Origin: Anderseniella sp. Alg231-50
Lineage (GTDB): Bacteria; Pseudomonadota; Alphaproteobacteria; Rhizobiales; Aestuariivirgaceae
Direction: 5' to 3'
Assembly (NCBI RefSeq): GCF_900149695.1
Contig: NZ_LT703003.1
Span: 434,001-498,000, forward strand
Length of the DNA: 64,000 nucleotides
Below the pieces are notes generated by a model. It did no database searches. It had not been told where the DNA came from and saw nothing but the letters and a program-made list of their open reading frames with translations. Made by a program: the position numbers and the translations under genes. Shown here one piece after another: positions 9,582 to 19,366 of this stretch; the stretch's first letter is position 1; every line of letters starts with the position of its first letter.

Positions 9582-9589
9582 GAATAAAC
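9424..9589 (-). repeat. Dispersed intergenic repeat, copy A (second copy at 34615-34880)
   Basis: Read on the minus strand, this 166-base stretch is nearly identical to the + strand copy at 34615-34880: both start GTTTATTCCGCTCACGCAAG, run through the AGCCTTCGGCT palindrome, CCTTGCCTC.GCAC, GTTCCGTGCCTCGGAGG and GTTGTTC.GGG.CGGAGAACGG, and end at GCTGTTCGAC. Copy B has an extra internal tandem unit of about 98 bases. Both copies lie between convergent genes. Confidence 0.85.
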
Positions 9590-9622
9590 CAGCCAGTTCG
9601 CGTGAGCGGAATCAAACCAAAC

Positions 9623-10723
9623 TCAGCCCTCAAACGCCTTGAAATGCTTCGACAGCTTCAAACCCTGCTTCTGGTAGTTCGAACCGATGCCCTGGCCGTA
9701 CACGGTTTCCGGCGGCTCGCTCAGGGGTTCGTAGACGAGGCGGCCGATGATCTGGCCGTCTTCGAGGATGAACGGCACTTCGTGGCTGCGGACTTCCAGC
9801 ACGGCGCGCGAGCCTTCACCGTCGCCCGACACGTCACCAAAACCGGGATCAAAAAAGCCGGCATAGTGCACGCGAAATTCGCCGACCAGCGGGTTGAACG
9901 GAACCATCTCCGCGGCATGTGTCGGCGGCACCCGAACCGCTTCCTTCGACGCCAGAATGTAAAACTGGTCCGGATCCAGGATCAGGGAGCCGCGCTGCCA
10001 GATCGGGTCCCAGTAGTCGAGGACTTTAAGACCTGCCTTGCGGTCCACATCTACCAGGCCGGAATGGCGCTTGGCGCGGAACCCGACCGGCTGATTGTCA
10101 CCGAAACTCGACAGGTCGACGCTCAGGGCTATGCCATTGTCTATGGAGACTTCTCCTGAAGTGACCAGCGGTTTCTGATTGTGCAGTTCGTGGATCAGAT
10201 CGTCACTGGGCGACACGGTGCCGGCGCGAAAGCGGATTTGCGACAGGCGCGAACCGGTCCGTGCCAGGATCGGAAACGTGCGCGGGGATATCTCAGCGTA
10301 AAGCGGGCCCTCGTATCCGGCAGGCACTGTGTCAAACTCGGCCGCGTTGTCGGCGATGACGCGGGTGAAGATATCCAGCCTGCCGGTTGAGCTCTTGGGA
10401 TTGGCGGCTGCCGACATGGCGGGGTCCAGCGCCAGCGACTCCAGTAGCGGCACGATATACACGCAACCAACTTCCAGTACTGCACCGTCTGTCAGGTCAA
10501 CCTTGTGCAGGGAAAGCTGATCCAGCCGGTCGGCAACAGTGTTGCGCGGGCCGGGCATGAACGACGCACGTACCCGCCAGGCTACCTCTCCCAACCGCAA
10601 ATCCAGGCTGGCAGGCTGTACCTGATCCACATCCAGGACGCTTTCGGCAATAATGTGGCCCGTTTCGACCATCTGGCGGATAATATGGGCCGGTACAATG
10701 CCATTTGCAGCTTGAGTGGTCAT
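9623..10723 (-). CDS. dcd: 2'-deoxycytidine 5'-triphosphate deaminase, long alphaproteobacterial form
   Basis: 366 residues from ATG 10723. The protein consists of two tandem dUTPase-fold segments: QPASLDLRLGEVAWRVRA at the start and the repeated NGIALSVDLSSF / YAGFFDPGFGD...AVLEVRSHEVPFILEDGQ segment in the second half, which matches the Dcd motif. Roughly twice the length of E. coli Dcd, as is usual for the alphaproteobacterial family. It converts dCTP to dUTP, feeding dTMP synthesis. The gene is divergent from apaG. The two-domain length is a family trait rather than a fusion specific to this genome. Confidence 0.9.
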   Translation of the reverse strand: MTTQAANGIVPAHIIRQMVETGHIIAESVLDVDQVQPASLDLRLGEVAWRVRASFMPGPRNTVADRLDQLSLHKVDLTDGAVLEVGCVYIVPLLESLALDPAMSAAANPKSSTGRLDIFTRVIADNAAEFDTVPAGYEGPLYAEISPRTFPILARTGSRLSQIRFRAGTVSPSDDLIHELHNQKPLVTSGEVSIDNGIALSVDLSSFGDNQPVGFRAKRHSGLVDVDRKAGLKVLDYWDPIWQRGSLILDPDQFYILASKEAVRVPPTHAAEMVPFNPLVGEFRVHYAGFFDPGFGDVSGDGEGSRAVLEVRSHEVPFILEDGQIIGRLVYEPLSEPPETVYGQGIGSNYQKQGLKLSKHFKAFEG

Positions 10724-10911
10724 CTGTAATGCTTTCTGATGCGTTTCAGACAACAGAGTTAGCATATCGGCAATTCGGAGTCGGCTGTAACGATCACTTA
10801 TCAGCCGCATACGGGTTGATTTTCGTGGATAAACAGGCGCACCAAGACGTTTGGTCCAAACTTTCATCGTATCGCCAAAGGCGCTCGGACAAACCATCGG
10901 TAAAGCGAATC

Positions 10912-11310
10912 ATGGACATGTATCAGGCAGTTACACACGACATAGAAGTATCGGTCCTGCCGCAGTACCTGGACGACCGCTCCGCGCCTGATGAAAACTA
11001 CTATGTCTGGGCCTATACGGTGTCGATTGAAAACAAGGGCGACAAAACCGTCACCCTGCGCACCCGACACTGGGAAATCATCGATGCCAACGGCCAGCGC
11101 CAGGATGTTGACGGAGAAGGCGTCATCGGCAAGCAACCGACGCTCGGCCCCGGCGAGCGGTTTGAGTATACCTCCGGCTGCCCGCTGGCCACGCCGAGCG
11201 GCTTCATGGCCGGTTTCTACACAATGGAAGGCGCCAACGGGGAAATGCTGCAGGTCGAAGTCCCGGCGTTTTCGCTGGACTCGCCAGATGCTCAACTTAC
11301 CATCAACTGA
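10912..11310 (+). CDS. apaG: ApaG (CorD) family protein
   Basis: 132 residues from ATG 10912, or 130 from ATG 10918 (MYQAVTHDIEVSV..), which fits most homologues better. The whole protein is the ApaG fold: YVWAYTVSIENKGDKTVTLRTRHWEIIDANG, GVIGKQPTLGPGERFEYTSGCPL and GFMAGFYTMEG. ApaG is a small immunoglobulin-like protein linked genetically to Co2+ resistance; its biochemical role is unsettled. A neighbouring dcd gene is common in Rhizobiales. The long in-frame upstream extension to 10705 lacks similarity to the family and was dropped. Confidence 0.93.
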   Translation: MDMYQAVTHDIEVSVLPQYLDDRSAPDENYYVWAYTVSIENKGDKTVTLRTRHWEIIDANGQRQDVDGEGVIGKQPTLGPGERFEYTSGCPLATPSGFMAGFYTMEGANGEMLQVEVPAFSLDSPDAQLTIN

Positions 11311-11342
11311 CGCGTCCTGAGAATTTTGGAGACCTTTAAGCC

Positions 11343-12506
11343 TTGAGTATCCAGCACACCATGTCGTCAGCAGAAATGCTGGGACACCTGATCAGTTTTG
11401 ACACCACGTCGTGCAACTCCAATTTTCCGCTGATCGAATTTGCCGAAGCGTTTTTGCGCGAACAGGGCATCGAAGCCGTACGGGCAGACTATGCGCCCGG
11501 CAAGACCAATCTTGTCGCCAGCATCGGGCCTGCCGTTGATGGCGGGGTCGTGCTGTCGGGCCACACCGATACTGTGCCTGTAACCGGCCAGACCTGGGCC
11601 ACCGATCCGTTCAGCATGACCGATGTCGGCGGCAATCTGTTTGGCCGCGGCACCTGTGACATGAAAGGGTTTCTGGCGTGCTGCCTGGCTGCAGTCCCGC
11701 AGCTCAAGGCACGCAACCTGAAGCGCCCGGTTCATCTGGTGTTTTCATGCGATGAGGAAGTGAGCTGTGAAGGTGTGATCCCTGCCGTCAGGCGCTTCGG
11801 CCACGACATGCCGACACCTTCGATTTGTATTGTCGGAGAGCCGACCATGATGGACGTGATGACGGGCCAGAAGGCATGCCAGGCGTTTGTGACAACCATC
11901 ACCGGTGTTGAAGCCCACTCCAGCAAACCGGCGCTGGGCTGGAGCGCGCTGAATGAAGCCAACCTGCTGATCACCGAGATCAATGCCATTGCGCAGGAAA
12001 TGCGCGACAAGGACAACGCGAACTGCCCGTTCGACCCGGCCTTCACAACCGTGCACGTGGGTGCCGTGCACTCCGGCACGACAGTGAACATCGTTCCCAA
12101 CCTGGCTACGATCTCGTGGGAGGCACGGTTGCTGCCGGATCAGGACACCAGTGAAATTCGCGACCGGGTCGCACGGTTCGTGCAAGGCCGCAACGAGGTG
12201 ATCCGTGCGACATATCCCGATGCCGGGATTGAGACCGACAATTACGTCAATGTACCCGGGCTGGAACCGGAACCGGACGGCGAGGCAAAATCACTTGCCA
12301 TGCGGCTCACCGGCACAAACCACACCGGGGTGGTGTCGTACGGCACCGAAGCCGGCCACTTCCAGGCGGCAGGCATGTCGACGGTTATCTGCGGGCCGGG
12401 ATCGATTGACCAGGCCCACAAGCCGGACGAGTTCGTTGCCGCAGGCCAGCTTGTGGAATGTGACAGGTTTCTCGACCGGCTGGGAGATGACCTCAGCGGG
12501 TCTTAA
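11343..12506 (+). CDS. argE: Acetylornithine deacetylase (ArgE-type M20 metallopeptidase)
   Basis: 387 residues from TTG 11343, favoured over ATG 11361 because GGAG (11328-11331) sits 11 bases ahead of it. Motifs of the M20/ArgE dizinc family are in place: SGHTDTVPV with metal His/Asp, GRGTCDMKGFLA, CDEEVSCEG, a lid domain, and a late GTEAGHFQ with the last His ligand. The likely reaction is N2-acetylornithine to ornithine plus acetate. argF and argD lie 4-6 kb downstream, but argE-like paralogues with other acyl amino acids are frequent in alphaproteobacteria, so the substrate is inferred. Confidence 0.85.
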   Translation: MSIQHTMSSAEMLGHLISFDTTSCNSNFPLIEFAEAFLREQGIEAVRADYAPGKTNLVASIGPAVDGGVVLSGHTDTVPVTGQTWATDPFSMTDVGGNLFGRGTCDMKGFLACCLAAVPQLKARNLKRPVHLVFSCDEEVSCEGVIPAVRRFGHDMPTPSICIVGEPTMMDVMTGQKACQAFVTTITGVEAHSSKPALGWSALNEANLLITEINAIAQEMRDKDNANCPFDPAFTTVHVGAVHSGTTVNIVPNLATISWEARLLPDQDTSEIRDRVARFVQGRNEVIRATYPDAGIETDNYVNVPGLEPEPDGEAKSLAMRLTGTNHTGVVSYGTEAGHFQAAGMSTVICGPGSIDQAHKPDEFVAAGQLVECDRFLDRLGDDLSGS

Positions 12507-12889
12507 GAGAGGTCAGATGTCTCCATATCCGTCATGCCGGCGCAGACACTCAACCAGACGGTGACAGCAAGCTGTTTTGGACCCCAGCCTTCGCCGGGGG
12601 GTGTAGTGATGTTGCAATTATCGAGCTCCAGGTTTCAGATCCATAAATCGAACAAACGTCGAATAGCTGACGTGCGGACGACGTTGTCTTTCGCCGCAGT
12701 CATGGCAATGGCCGGTTTCCACGCTTATCGCCTGAGCGTGCGATACAATTGGTGGCACTTTGAACCAAGACGGCAGATGGGTTCGCAATCGTCGCAAACC
12801 GACATGCCACTGAAATTAGCTGATATAGAGTGCTCAGGAAAAACCACTCGTATCTTTGGTATGCGTTCGCAGGAAGGGCCAGATAAACA
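12507..12889. other. 383-base gap without a supported gene
   Basis: No reading frame here has both a ribosome site and family resemblance. Bases about 12555-12602 contain a CCCAGCCTTCGCCGGGG stretch of the kind seen in short extragenic palindromes of alphaproteobacteria, but no second copy was found in this window. The remainder is probably the promoter and leader region of the gene at 12890. Confidence 0.5.
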
Positions 12890-13987
12890 TTGGAAATCCC
12901 GAAGACAATGCACGCGGTTGTGCTAACTGGCCACGGAGGTCTGGAAAAACTACAGTACCGAACCGACGCCCCGGTCCCGAAAGCCATGCCCGGTGAGGTG
13001 TTGATCCGGACGGCGGCGGCAGGCGTCAACAATACCGATATCAACACGCGTATTGGCTGGTACTCAAAGGCCGTCCAGGAAGCAACGAATTCCGGCGGGG
13101 CTGTGGGTTTTGAAAGTGTCAACGACGACGACGCCAGCTGGTCCGGCAAGCCGCTCAGTTTTCCGCGGATTCAGGGCGCGGATGTCTGTGGCTATGTCGT
13201 GGCGGTTGGCGAAGGTGTCAGCGACGACCGTATCGGCGAGCGGGTAGTGGTGCGCAATATGCTGCGATCCTATGTCGAGTATCGTCCATATGAATGCTGG
13301 ACGATCGGCAGTGAGTGTGACGGCGGCTTCGCCCAGTTTGTTGTGGCACCGGCACGCGAAACTCACTGTGTAGACTGCGATTGGACAGACGCAGAACTTG
13401 CTTCGGTTCCTTGCGCGTATTCCACCGCAGAGAACATGTTGCATCGCGCAGGCGTTGGCGCGGAACGGGTTTTGGTATCAGGCGCGTCAGGAGGTGTCGG
13501 ATCCGCCGCTGTACAACTCGCCAAGCGACGCGGGTCAAAGGTGATTGCGCTTTCATCAGCGGCCAAAGCAACAGAAGTGGAAGCTCTTGGTGCAGATCAG
13601 GTTCTCGACCGGAACGCCGATCTGGTGGCAGAACTGGGTGCCGGCTCGATCGATGTGGTGATTGATCTGGTCGCAGGGGAACAATGGCCCGCCTTTCTCG
13701 ATGTATTGCGACGCGGCGGGCGTTATGCAACCGCTGGCGCCATTGCCGGACCAATCGCTCAGATCGACGTGCGTACGCTTTATCTCAAAGATCTCACACT
13801 CATGGGATGCACCTTTCAGGAAGATGAAGTATTTGCCAATTTGATCAACTACATCGAAGCTGGTGAAATTCGTCCCGTTGTTGCCAAAACCTATCCGCTG
13901 CGCAACATCGCCCAGGCACAAGAGGACTTCCTGGCTAAGAACCATACCGGGAAACTGGTCCTGATCCCACCGGGGATTGCATCATGA
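12890..13987 (+). CDS. Zinc-independent medium-chain dehydrogenase/quinone oxidoreductase family protein
   Basis: 365 residues from TTG 12890; ATG 12908 is an alternative start. The fold is MDR: an N-terminal GroES-like domain ([39 protein letters not shown]) and a nucleotide-binding domain with [20 protein letters not shown]. The catalytic-zinc Cys/His pair of alcohol dehydrogenases is missing (NNTD at the first position), pointing to a quinone-oxidoreductase-like reductase using NAD(P)H. Its stop overlaps the next gene by four bases (ATGA), so the two are co-translated and probably share a pathway. Confidence 0.8.
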   Translation: MEIPKTMHAVVLTGHGGLEKLQYRTDAPVPKAMPGEVLIRTAAAGVNNTDINTRIGWYSKAVQEATNSGGAVGFESVNDDDASWSGKPLSFPRIQGADVCGYVVAVGEGVSDDRIGERVVVRNMLRSYVEYRPYECWTIGSECDGGFAQFVVAPARETHCVDCDWTDAELASVPCAYSTAENMLHRAGVGAERVLVSGASGGVGSAAVQLAKRRGSKVIALSSAAKATEVEALGADQVLDRNADLVAELGAGSIDVVIDLVAGEQWPAFLDVLRRGGRYATAGAIAGPIAQIDVRTLYLKDLTLMGCTFQEDEVFANLINYIEAGEIRPVVAKTYPLRNIAQAQEDFLAKNHTGKLVLIPPGIAS

Positions 13988-15087
13988 AAATCGCTCAGTT
14001 GCACATCTACCAACATGATCTGCCGGTTAAAAACGGCCCGTATACGATGTCCTATGGTGAAATATCGGCATTGGACACGACGCTTGTAAAGCTCGTCACG
14101 GACACAGACATCGTCGGCTGGGGCGAAACGTGCCCACTTGGACCGATCTATGCCGAAGCTCACGCTGAAGGAGCACGCGCAGCACTTTCCGGCATGGCTC
14201 CAGGTTTGATCGGAACGGAGGTTTTGCCGCTTAGTGTACATCGACGAATGGATCAGCTGCAGAATGGTCACAGCTACGCCAAAGCTGCCGTGGACATTGC
14301 TGTGCATGATGCATTGGGCAAGTCACTTGGTCTGCGCATCGCGGATCTGTTGGGGGGCGTTGTGCGTGATCGCGTCCCTTCTTACTACGCGATCGGGATT
14401 GAAACGCCTGATGATGCAGCGCGGATAGCTGCCGAGAAGCGTGCAGAGGGCTACCCGCGGCTGCAACTGAAAGTCGGCGCGCATCCTCTGGAGCTCGACC
14501 TTGAAGTCATCCACAAGGTCTGGGAAGCCATCAGGGGTAGTGGCGTGCGTCTTGCCATTGATGCCAACAGAGGATGGACCACACGCGATACCATACACAT
14601 CAGCCTTGCATGTCGTGACATCCCGCTTGTTATGGAACAACCATGCAGTACGAATGAAGAAATGCGTCAGGTGCGGTCAATGCTGCACCATCCACTTTAC
14701 ATGGATGAGAGTTCCCGTGACGTAAACACGGTTATCAGCGCTGCTGGATCCGGGTTAGTAGATGGGTTCGGGTGTAAACTCACAAGGCTGGGCGGATTGC
14801 ATCCGATGACAACGGTGCGTGACATCTGTGCCGCGAGGAATTTGCCACACACATGTGACGACGCGTGGGGTGGCGATATACTCGCGGCGGCCTGTACGCA
14901 CCTGGGGGCAACCGTGCGCCCCGATTTGTTGGAAGGCGTCTGGCTGGCCGCGCCCTATATTGATGGCCACTATTGCCCCGAAGTTTGCATAGAACCTAAA
15001 GATGGACACATCAATCTGCCCAAGGGCCCCGGGCTTGGCGTCACTCCTGATGAAGCGGCGTTTGGCCCGCCGGTTGTCGAATATTAA
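13984..15087 (+). CDS. Enolase-superfamily enzyme, cis-3-hydroxy-L-proline dehydratase / hydroxyproline-betaine epimerase-like
   Basis: 367 residues. The muconate-lactonising-enzyme type active site is visible: QLK with Lys163, metal ligands Asp193 (DANRGW), Glu218 (MEQPC) and Asp241 (MDES), and Lys265 in CKLTRLGG. Two opposed lysines are the pattern for racemases/epimerases and for cis-3-hydroxyproline dehydratase, the clade I find closest ([21 protein letters not shown]). The start overlaps the oxidoreductase stop. A proline-derivative substrate is likely but not proven; dipeptide epimerase or another MLE-type function remains possible. Confidence 0.72.
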   Translation: MKIAQLHIYQHDLPVKNGPYTMSYGEISALDTTLVKLVTDTDIVGWGETCPLGPIYAEAHAEGARAALSGMAPGLIGTEVLPLSVHRRMDQLQNGHSYAKAAVDIAVHDALGKSLGLRIADLLGGVVRDRVPSYYAIGIETPDDAARIAAEKRAEGYPRLQLKVGAHPLELDLEVIHKVWEAIRGSGVRLAIDANRGWTTRDTIHISLACRDIPLVMEQPCSTNEEMRQVRSMLHHPLYMDESSRDVNTVISAAGSGLVDGFGCKLTRLGGLHPMTTVRDICAARNLPHTCDDAWGGDILAAACTHLGATVRPDLLEGVWLAAPYIDGHYCPEVCIEPKDGHINLPKGPGLGVTPDEAAFGPPVVEY

Positions 15088-15174
15088 AAACCCAGTCCGG
15101 CCTGAGCTCACGAAAGGTCAGACAGGTTTGCGCGTTGCAGACATTGGAACAGACTGCTCGCTACCGAGCGTGAG

Positions 15175-16161
15175 TTACTCCGCATTCAGGATCTCATCTG
15201 CGTCAAACCGGTAGCTGGCCGAGCAGAATTCGCACTTCACGTCGATGTTGCCGTCCTCGGCCATGTGCGCCTTGTCGTCGTCCGGCATGGTGGCGAGAAT
15301 GCCCTTCAGCCGGTCTGCCGAACAGGAACAATAGCGTTTGAGTTTCAGTTCCGGATAAACCGTGACGCCGTCTTCGTGAAACAACCGGTACAGCACGCGT
15401 TCCGATGACAGCAGCGGATCAATCAGCTCATGATCCTCCGCGGTTTCCAGCAGCAGTTTTGCCTTGCGCCAATTGTCGTCTTCATCGACCTCAGGCTCGC
15501 CGTTGCCTGACGGATCATCACCGGAATAGACCTGCATGGGGCTGATGCCGCCGTCTTCCGGCAGATGCTGGATCATGATGGCACCGGCGCGCCATTTGTC
15601 CTGCTGCCCGGCGCGGCCGACCAGCGGACCGGACGCGAGACGCAACAGGGTCGGGATTTGTTCGGACTGGCGGAAGTAGTCATGCGCCGCATCAACCAGC
15701 GAGGCATTGTTGAGCCCGACAATGCCCTGGTAGCGTTCCATGTCCTCACCCTGGTCAACCGTCATGGCAAGATGCCCGTTTCCGATGACGGACTGCGCCG
15801 TTACGCCACCGGTTGCCTCCAGGCGGGCAAGCGCGTCGGTATCGACACGCGCATAGCCCCTGATCTGGTCAGGCGACACGAAGTCAGCCACCAGCATAGA
15901 CACCGGCCCGTCGGTTGACGTCTGCAGGATGAACTTGCCGTCGAACTTGAGCATGGCGCCGAACATGGCAACCAGTGCGACAGCTTCCGCCAGCACGGCG
16001 GACGCGGCCATCGGGTAATCATGGCGGCCCAGAATGTCATCGAGAATGCCGCCAAGGCGCACGACCCGACCGCGCACGCCCAGCGGCTTGATGTCAAACG
16101 GCAGTACCGCGTCCTCAACCGAAATCACGGTTGTTATGTCCAGCATCGAAGGTTCCGTCAC
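15175..16161 (-). CDS. hslO: Redox-regulated holdase chaperone Hsp33 (HslO)
   Basis: 328 residues from GTG 16161, chosen because GAGGA lies 11 bases upstream. The N-terminal chaperone domain includes VRGRVVRLG and a late C-terminal zinc switch RYCSCSADR followed by CEFCSASYRF, i.e. CxC and CxxC. Oxidation releases zinc and activates the holdase against unfolded cytoplasmic proteins. The gene follows argF closely (24 bases), and the argD-argF-hslO order is conserved in Rhizobiales. Confidence 0.95.
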   Translation of the reverse strand: MTEPSMLDITTVISVEDAVLPFDIKPLGVRGRVVRLGGILDDILGRHDYPMAASAVLAEAVALVAMFGAMLKFDGKFILQTSTDGPVSMLVADFVSPDQIRGYARVDTDALARLEATGGVTAQSVIGNGHLAMTVDQGEDMERYQGIVGLNNASLVDAAHDYFRQSEQIPTLLRLASGPLVGRAGQQDKWRAGAIMIQHLPEDGGISPMQVYSGDDPSGNGEPEVDEDDNWRKAKLLLETAEDHELIDPLLSSERVLYRLFHEDGVTVYPELKLKRYCSCSADRLKGILATMPDDDKAHMAEDGNIDVKCEFCSASYRFDADEILNAE

Positions 16162-16184
16162 GACTAAATCTATCCTCAAGTTTC

Positions 16185-17120
16185 CTACAGCTTGCCGAGA
16201 CACCAGCGCAGGATGGCTTTCTGCGCGTGGAGCCGGTTTTCCGCCTCGTCAAAGACCACGGACTTCGCGCCGTCAATGACGGAGCCTGTGACCTCTTCTT
16301 CCCGGTGAGCCGGCAGGCAGTGCATGAAGACGGCGTCTTTATCCGCGCGCGCCATGAGGGCATCGTTTACCTGATAGGGCATCAGAAGATTATGACGGTT
16401 TGTTGCGTCCTGGTCGTTCATCGAAACCCAGGTGTCGGTGACCACGCAGTCGGCACCGGAGACAGCTTGCTGAGGGTCGGTTCCCAGATGCAGCCTGACG
16501 CCGTTGTCCTTGGCCCATTCAAGCGCTGCCTTGTCGGGCGCCAGCTCCGGCGGTGTTGCCACGCGGAGTTCGAAATCCAGCTTGCCGGCCGCATGTATCC
16601 ACGAGGTCAGTACATTGTTGCCGTCACCGACCCAGGCAACGGACCGGCCGGAAATCGCGCCCTTGTGCTCCTGCAGCGTGAGCAAATCCGCCATGATCTG
16701 GCAGGGATGTGATGCATCGGTCAGCCCGTTGATCACCGGCACCGTTGCTTCTGCGGCCAGTTCGTGCAGTTTTTCCTCACCATGGGTGCGCAACATGATG
16801 GCATCCACCATGCGCGACAGCACCCGGGCCGTGTCTGCCACGGTCTCGCCGCGGCCAAGCTGCAGGTCGGCAGCCGACAGCACAAGTGACTCACCACCGA
16901 GTTGCCGGATGGCAACGTCGAAAGACACCCGCGTCCGGGTAGACGGTTTTTCGAAAATCATGGCCAGCAGATGACCCTCAAGCGGGCGCTGGCCGTCTGC
17001 GACGCCCTTTGGCAATCCGGCGCGGGCGCGCTTTGCGGACAATGCGCCGGACAGTATTGCATTGAGGTCATCGGTGGAGACGCCCGAGATATCCAAAAAT
17101 GATTTCGTTGTGTCAGACAT
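16185..17120 (-). CDS. argF: Ornithine carbamoyltransferase
   Basis: 311 residues, full length. Carbamoyl-phosphate site [22 protein letters not shown], ornithine-binding SMNDQ ([10 protein letters not shown]) and HCLPAHR with the catalytic Cys are all present. The enzyme forms citrulline from ornithine and carbamoyl phosphate in arginine synthesis. It sits between argD and hslO on the minus strand and is most likely co-transcribed with both. Confidence 0.97.
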   Translation of the reverse strand: MSDTTKSFLDISGVSTDDLNAILSGALSAKRARAGLPKGVADGQRPLEGHLLAMIFEKPSTRTRVSFDVAIRQLGGESLVLSAADLQLGRGETVADTARVLSRMVDAIMLRTHGEEKLHELAAEATVPVINGLTDASHPCQIMADLLTLQEHKGAISGRSVAWVGDGNNVLTSWIHAAGKLDFELRVATPPELAPDKAALEWAKDNGVRLHLGTDPQQAVSGADCVVTDTWVSMNDQDATNRHNLLMPYQVNDALMARADKDAVFMHCLPAHREEEVTGSVIDGAKSVVFDEAENRLHAQKAILRWCLGKL

Positions 17121-17183
17121 GATATATGCCGGAACCTCTTGAATTATTGGCCGGGACCCGGGGCCCCGAATTGAAACGGATTT

Positions 17184-18371
17184 CTAGTTGCTGGCAGTCG
17201 ATGATCGAAGCTGGCGGCAAGCTGCTTCAATGCGCGCAACCGCCTGGGAAACTTCATCGGCGCTAATATTCAGCGGCGGCAGCAGGCGCACGACATTGTC
17301 GCCTGCACCAATAACCAGAAGATCATTGGCAACACAGGCTGCCTGAACGTCGGTGTTTGGAAGCTTGCATTCCAGGCCGAGCATCAGTCCGCTGCCGCGC
17401 CCCCCGGCAAGGATATCCGGGAATTCGTCTGTCAGGCCAGCAAGCTTCTGGCTCAACAACAATGACATCTGGCCCACATGATCCAGAAAGCCGTCTTCCA
17501 GAACGATGTCGAGTACGGCATTGCCGATTGCCATGGCCATCGGGTTGCCGCCATAGGTAGAGCCGTGAGACCCTGCGACCATGCCCTTGGCGGCCTCTGA
17601 TGTGGCAAGGCAGGCTCCCAGCGGAAAACCACCGCCGATGCCTTTCGCCGACGCCATGATATCCGGCGCAATAGACGAATGCTGATGAGCAAACAGCTTG
17701 CCGGTACGTCCCATTCCACACTGGATTTCATCGAACACCAGCAGGATGCCGTGCTTGTCGCACAGTTCGCGCAAGCCTTTCAGGCATTTGGCAGGCACTG
17801 TCCTGATGCCGCCCTCACCCTGTATCGGTTCAACCAGAATACCGGCTGTTTCAGGCCCAATGGCGTTTTCAACAGCCTCGTGATCAGCAAACGGCACCTG
17901 GTCAAAGCCGTCAACGGCAGGGCCAAATCCGTCTATGTACTTTTGCTGACCACCGGCGGCGATGGTGGCCAGGGTGCGGCCATGAAAGGCACCTTCGAAT
18001 GTGATCAGACGGTATTTTTCAGGGTGACCGCAGGCTGCGTGGTACTTGCGCGCCATCTTGATGGAACACTCCATCGCTTCCGCACCGGAATTGGTGAAGA
18101 ACATGGTGTCAGCAAAGGTTGCCTCGCAGAGACGCTCGGCCAGGCGTTCGCCGTCGGGAATGCGATACAGGTTTGACGTGTGCCACAGCTTTTCAGCCTG
18201 TTTTTTCAGGGTGTCAACCAGATGCGGATGGCAGTGACCAAGCGCATTGACCGCGACACCCGCCCCGAAATCAAGCAGCGTGCGCCCGTCAGATGCCTTT
18301 ACCCACGCACCTTCGCCGCTTTCAATGGAAAACGCCGTGCGATTATATGTCGGCAGAACAGCTTGTGTCAT
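17184..18371 (-). CDS. argD: Acetylornithine aminotransferase
   Basis: 395 residues from ATG 18371; an upstream TTG (18377) is nearer the GGAAGG ribosome site and is an alternative. Class-III PLP aminotransferase features: [41 protein letters not shown], then [14 protein letters not shown] with the PLP-binding Lys. It makes N-acetylornithine in arginine synthesis and can act on succinyl-diaminopimelate. First gene of argD-argF-hslO, divergent from gcrA. Confidence 0.96.
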   Translation of the reverse strand: MTQAVLPTYNRTAFSIESGEGAWVKASDGRTLLDFGAGVAVNALGHCHPHLVDTLKKQAEKLWHTSNLYRIPDGERLAERLCEATFADTMFFTNSGAEAMECSIKMARKYHAACGHPEKYRLITFEGAFHGRTLATIAAGGQQKYIDGFGPAVDGFDQVPFADHEAVENAIGPETAGILVEPIQGEGGIRTVPAKCLKGLRELCDKHGILLVFDEIQCGMGRTGKLFAHQHSSIAPDIMASAKGIGGGFPLGACLATSEAAKGMVAGSHGSTYGGNPMAMAIGNAVLDIVLEDGFLDHVGQMSLLLSQKLAGLTDEFPDILAGGRGSGLMLGLECKLPNTDVQAACVANDLLVIGAGDNVVRLLPPLNISADEVSQAVARIEAACRQLRSSTASN

Positions 18372-18787
18372 ACTCAAACAGACCTTCCGGGTACGCCAAC
18401 CCTTGAAACAGCAAACGCCACCGGCAAGCGGCGGCGTAACTTCGTGTTCCGTCAGTATATTGTGTTTTTAACACGTTGGCAACGTGAACACCGTGACGGC
18501 AAACCACCCGAAACTGATAAATCGGGTCTCAAAATCGCAATATGACGTCTGCCTGAGTCAGAACGCCGCATCGACCTGCCACAAAGCTGGGGATTAACCT
18601 GTGGTTAACCATGTTTTTGGGCCGAAGCTGGGGAAAACCGGTGAAATCCGTTGCCTGACTCTTGCACGAGATTCAGCCTATTTAGTAGGGTCCCGATCAC
18701 AGTCTACGAAATGTAGCGATTTCTGTCCGTACATATGCGTTTCACGCCGAACCGATTATGGCCGGCGAATGAAGAAGGATTCCGCTT
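18372..18787. promoter_or_regulatory. Divergent argD/gcrA control region
   Basis: A 416-base gene-free stretch. It contains a perfect CtrA-type site at 18594-18608, a DnaA-box-like TGTGGTTAA overlapping it (18600-18608, one mismatch to TGTGGATAA), and four GANTC sites at 18555-18559, 18657-18661, 18670-18674 and 18778-18782. No ArgR-type operator was recognised on the argD side. Confidence 0.6.
18594..18608 (+). promoter_or_regulatory. CtrA-type binding site upstream of gcrA
   Basis: TTAACCTGTGGTTAA is an exact TTAA-N7-TTAA, the full CtrA consensus, located 180 bases before the gcrA start. CtrA represses gcrA in Caulobacter; the same may hold here. Confidence 0.65.
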
Positions 18788-19339
18788 GTGAGCGATGAAC
18801 AATTACCGGGTGAACCCCCACAAAAACTTCCCTGGACCGACGACCGGGTCGAGGCGCTGAAGAAGATGTGGGCCGAAGGCCTGAGCGCCAGCCAGATTGC
18901 AGCGAAGCTTGCAGGCGGTGTGACCCGTAATGCCGTGATCGGCAAGGTTCATCGCATGGGGCTGTCCGGACGCGTTACCCGGGCCCGGGTTTCCACACCG
19001 CGCACCCGCAAGACACGTGAACCGAGCCATCCAGGCCGGGCGAGTTCGTCAAGCAGTACACCGCGCACGGCAGGCAATAACGCACTGAAGCCACTGGCGT
19101 CGGTGAAACCCGAACCCATCCTCGAACCGGTACCGATCCATATTGCCGATATTCCGGTCGGTGAACGGGTCACCATCCTGATGCTGTCCGACAAAACCTG
19201 CCGCTGGCCGATCGGCGATCCCGGCAGTGAGGAATTCTGCTTCTGCGGCAAGGCACCAAAGGAAGGCGCACCTTACTGCGCCGGTCACGCAGCGCTTGCC
19301 TACCAGCCGCAGCGCGACAGAAGCCGCCGCACCGGCTGA
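18788..19339 (+). CDS. gcrA: Cell cycle regulator GcrA
   Basis: 183 residues from GTG 18788. The N terminus is the GcrA helix-turn-helix: WTDDRVEALKKMWAEGLSASQIA followed by GGVTRNAVIGKVHRMGL. A basic, Ser/Arg-rich linker leads to the C-terminal sigma70-binding domain CRWPIGDPGSEEFCFCG with the conserved cysteines, then YCAGHAALAYQP. GcrA recruits RNA polymerase to promoters carrying GANTC sites methylated by CcrM; four such sites lie in its own upstream region. Confidence 0.96.
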   Translation: MSDEQLPGEPPQKLPWTDDRVEALKKMWAEGLSASQIAAKLAGGVTRNAVIGKVHRMGLSGRVTRARVSTPRTRKTREPSHPGRASSSSSTPRTAGNNALKPLASVKPEPILEPVPIHIADIPVGERVTILMLSDKTCRWPIGDPGSEEFCFCGKAPKEGAPYCAGHAALAYQPQRDRSRRTG

Positions 19340-19366
19340 ACACGAAACCGCAGCAGTTTTTAAAAG

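Noticed and set aside
10705-10911. 70-residue upstream extension of ApaG
   Set aside because: It overlaps the divergent dcd start and does not resemble ApaG, which begins at the MYQAVT segment.
12555-12602. Possible extragenic palindrome fragment with CCCAGCCTTCGCCGGGG
   Set aside because: Looks like elements known from other alphaproteobacteria, but no second copy occurs in this window, so it cannot be supported as a repeat.
12534-12926. 130-codon frame in the gap after argE
   Set aside because: No ribosome site, no family resemblance, and it overlaps the start of the next gene.
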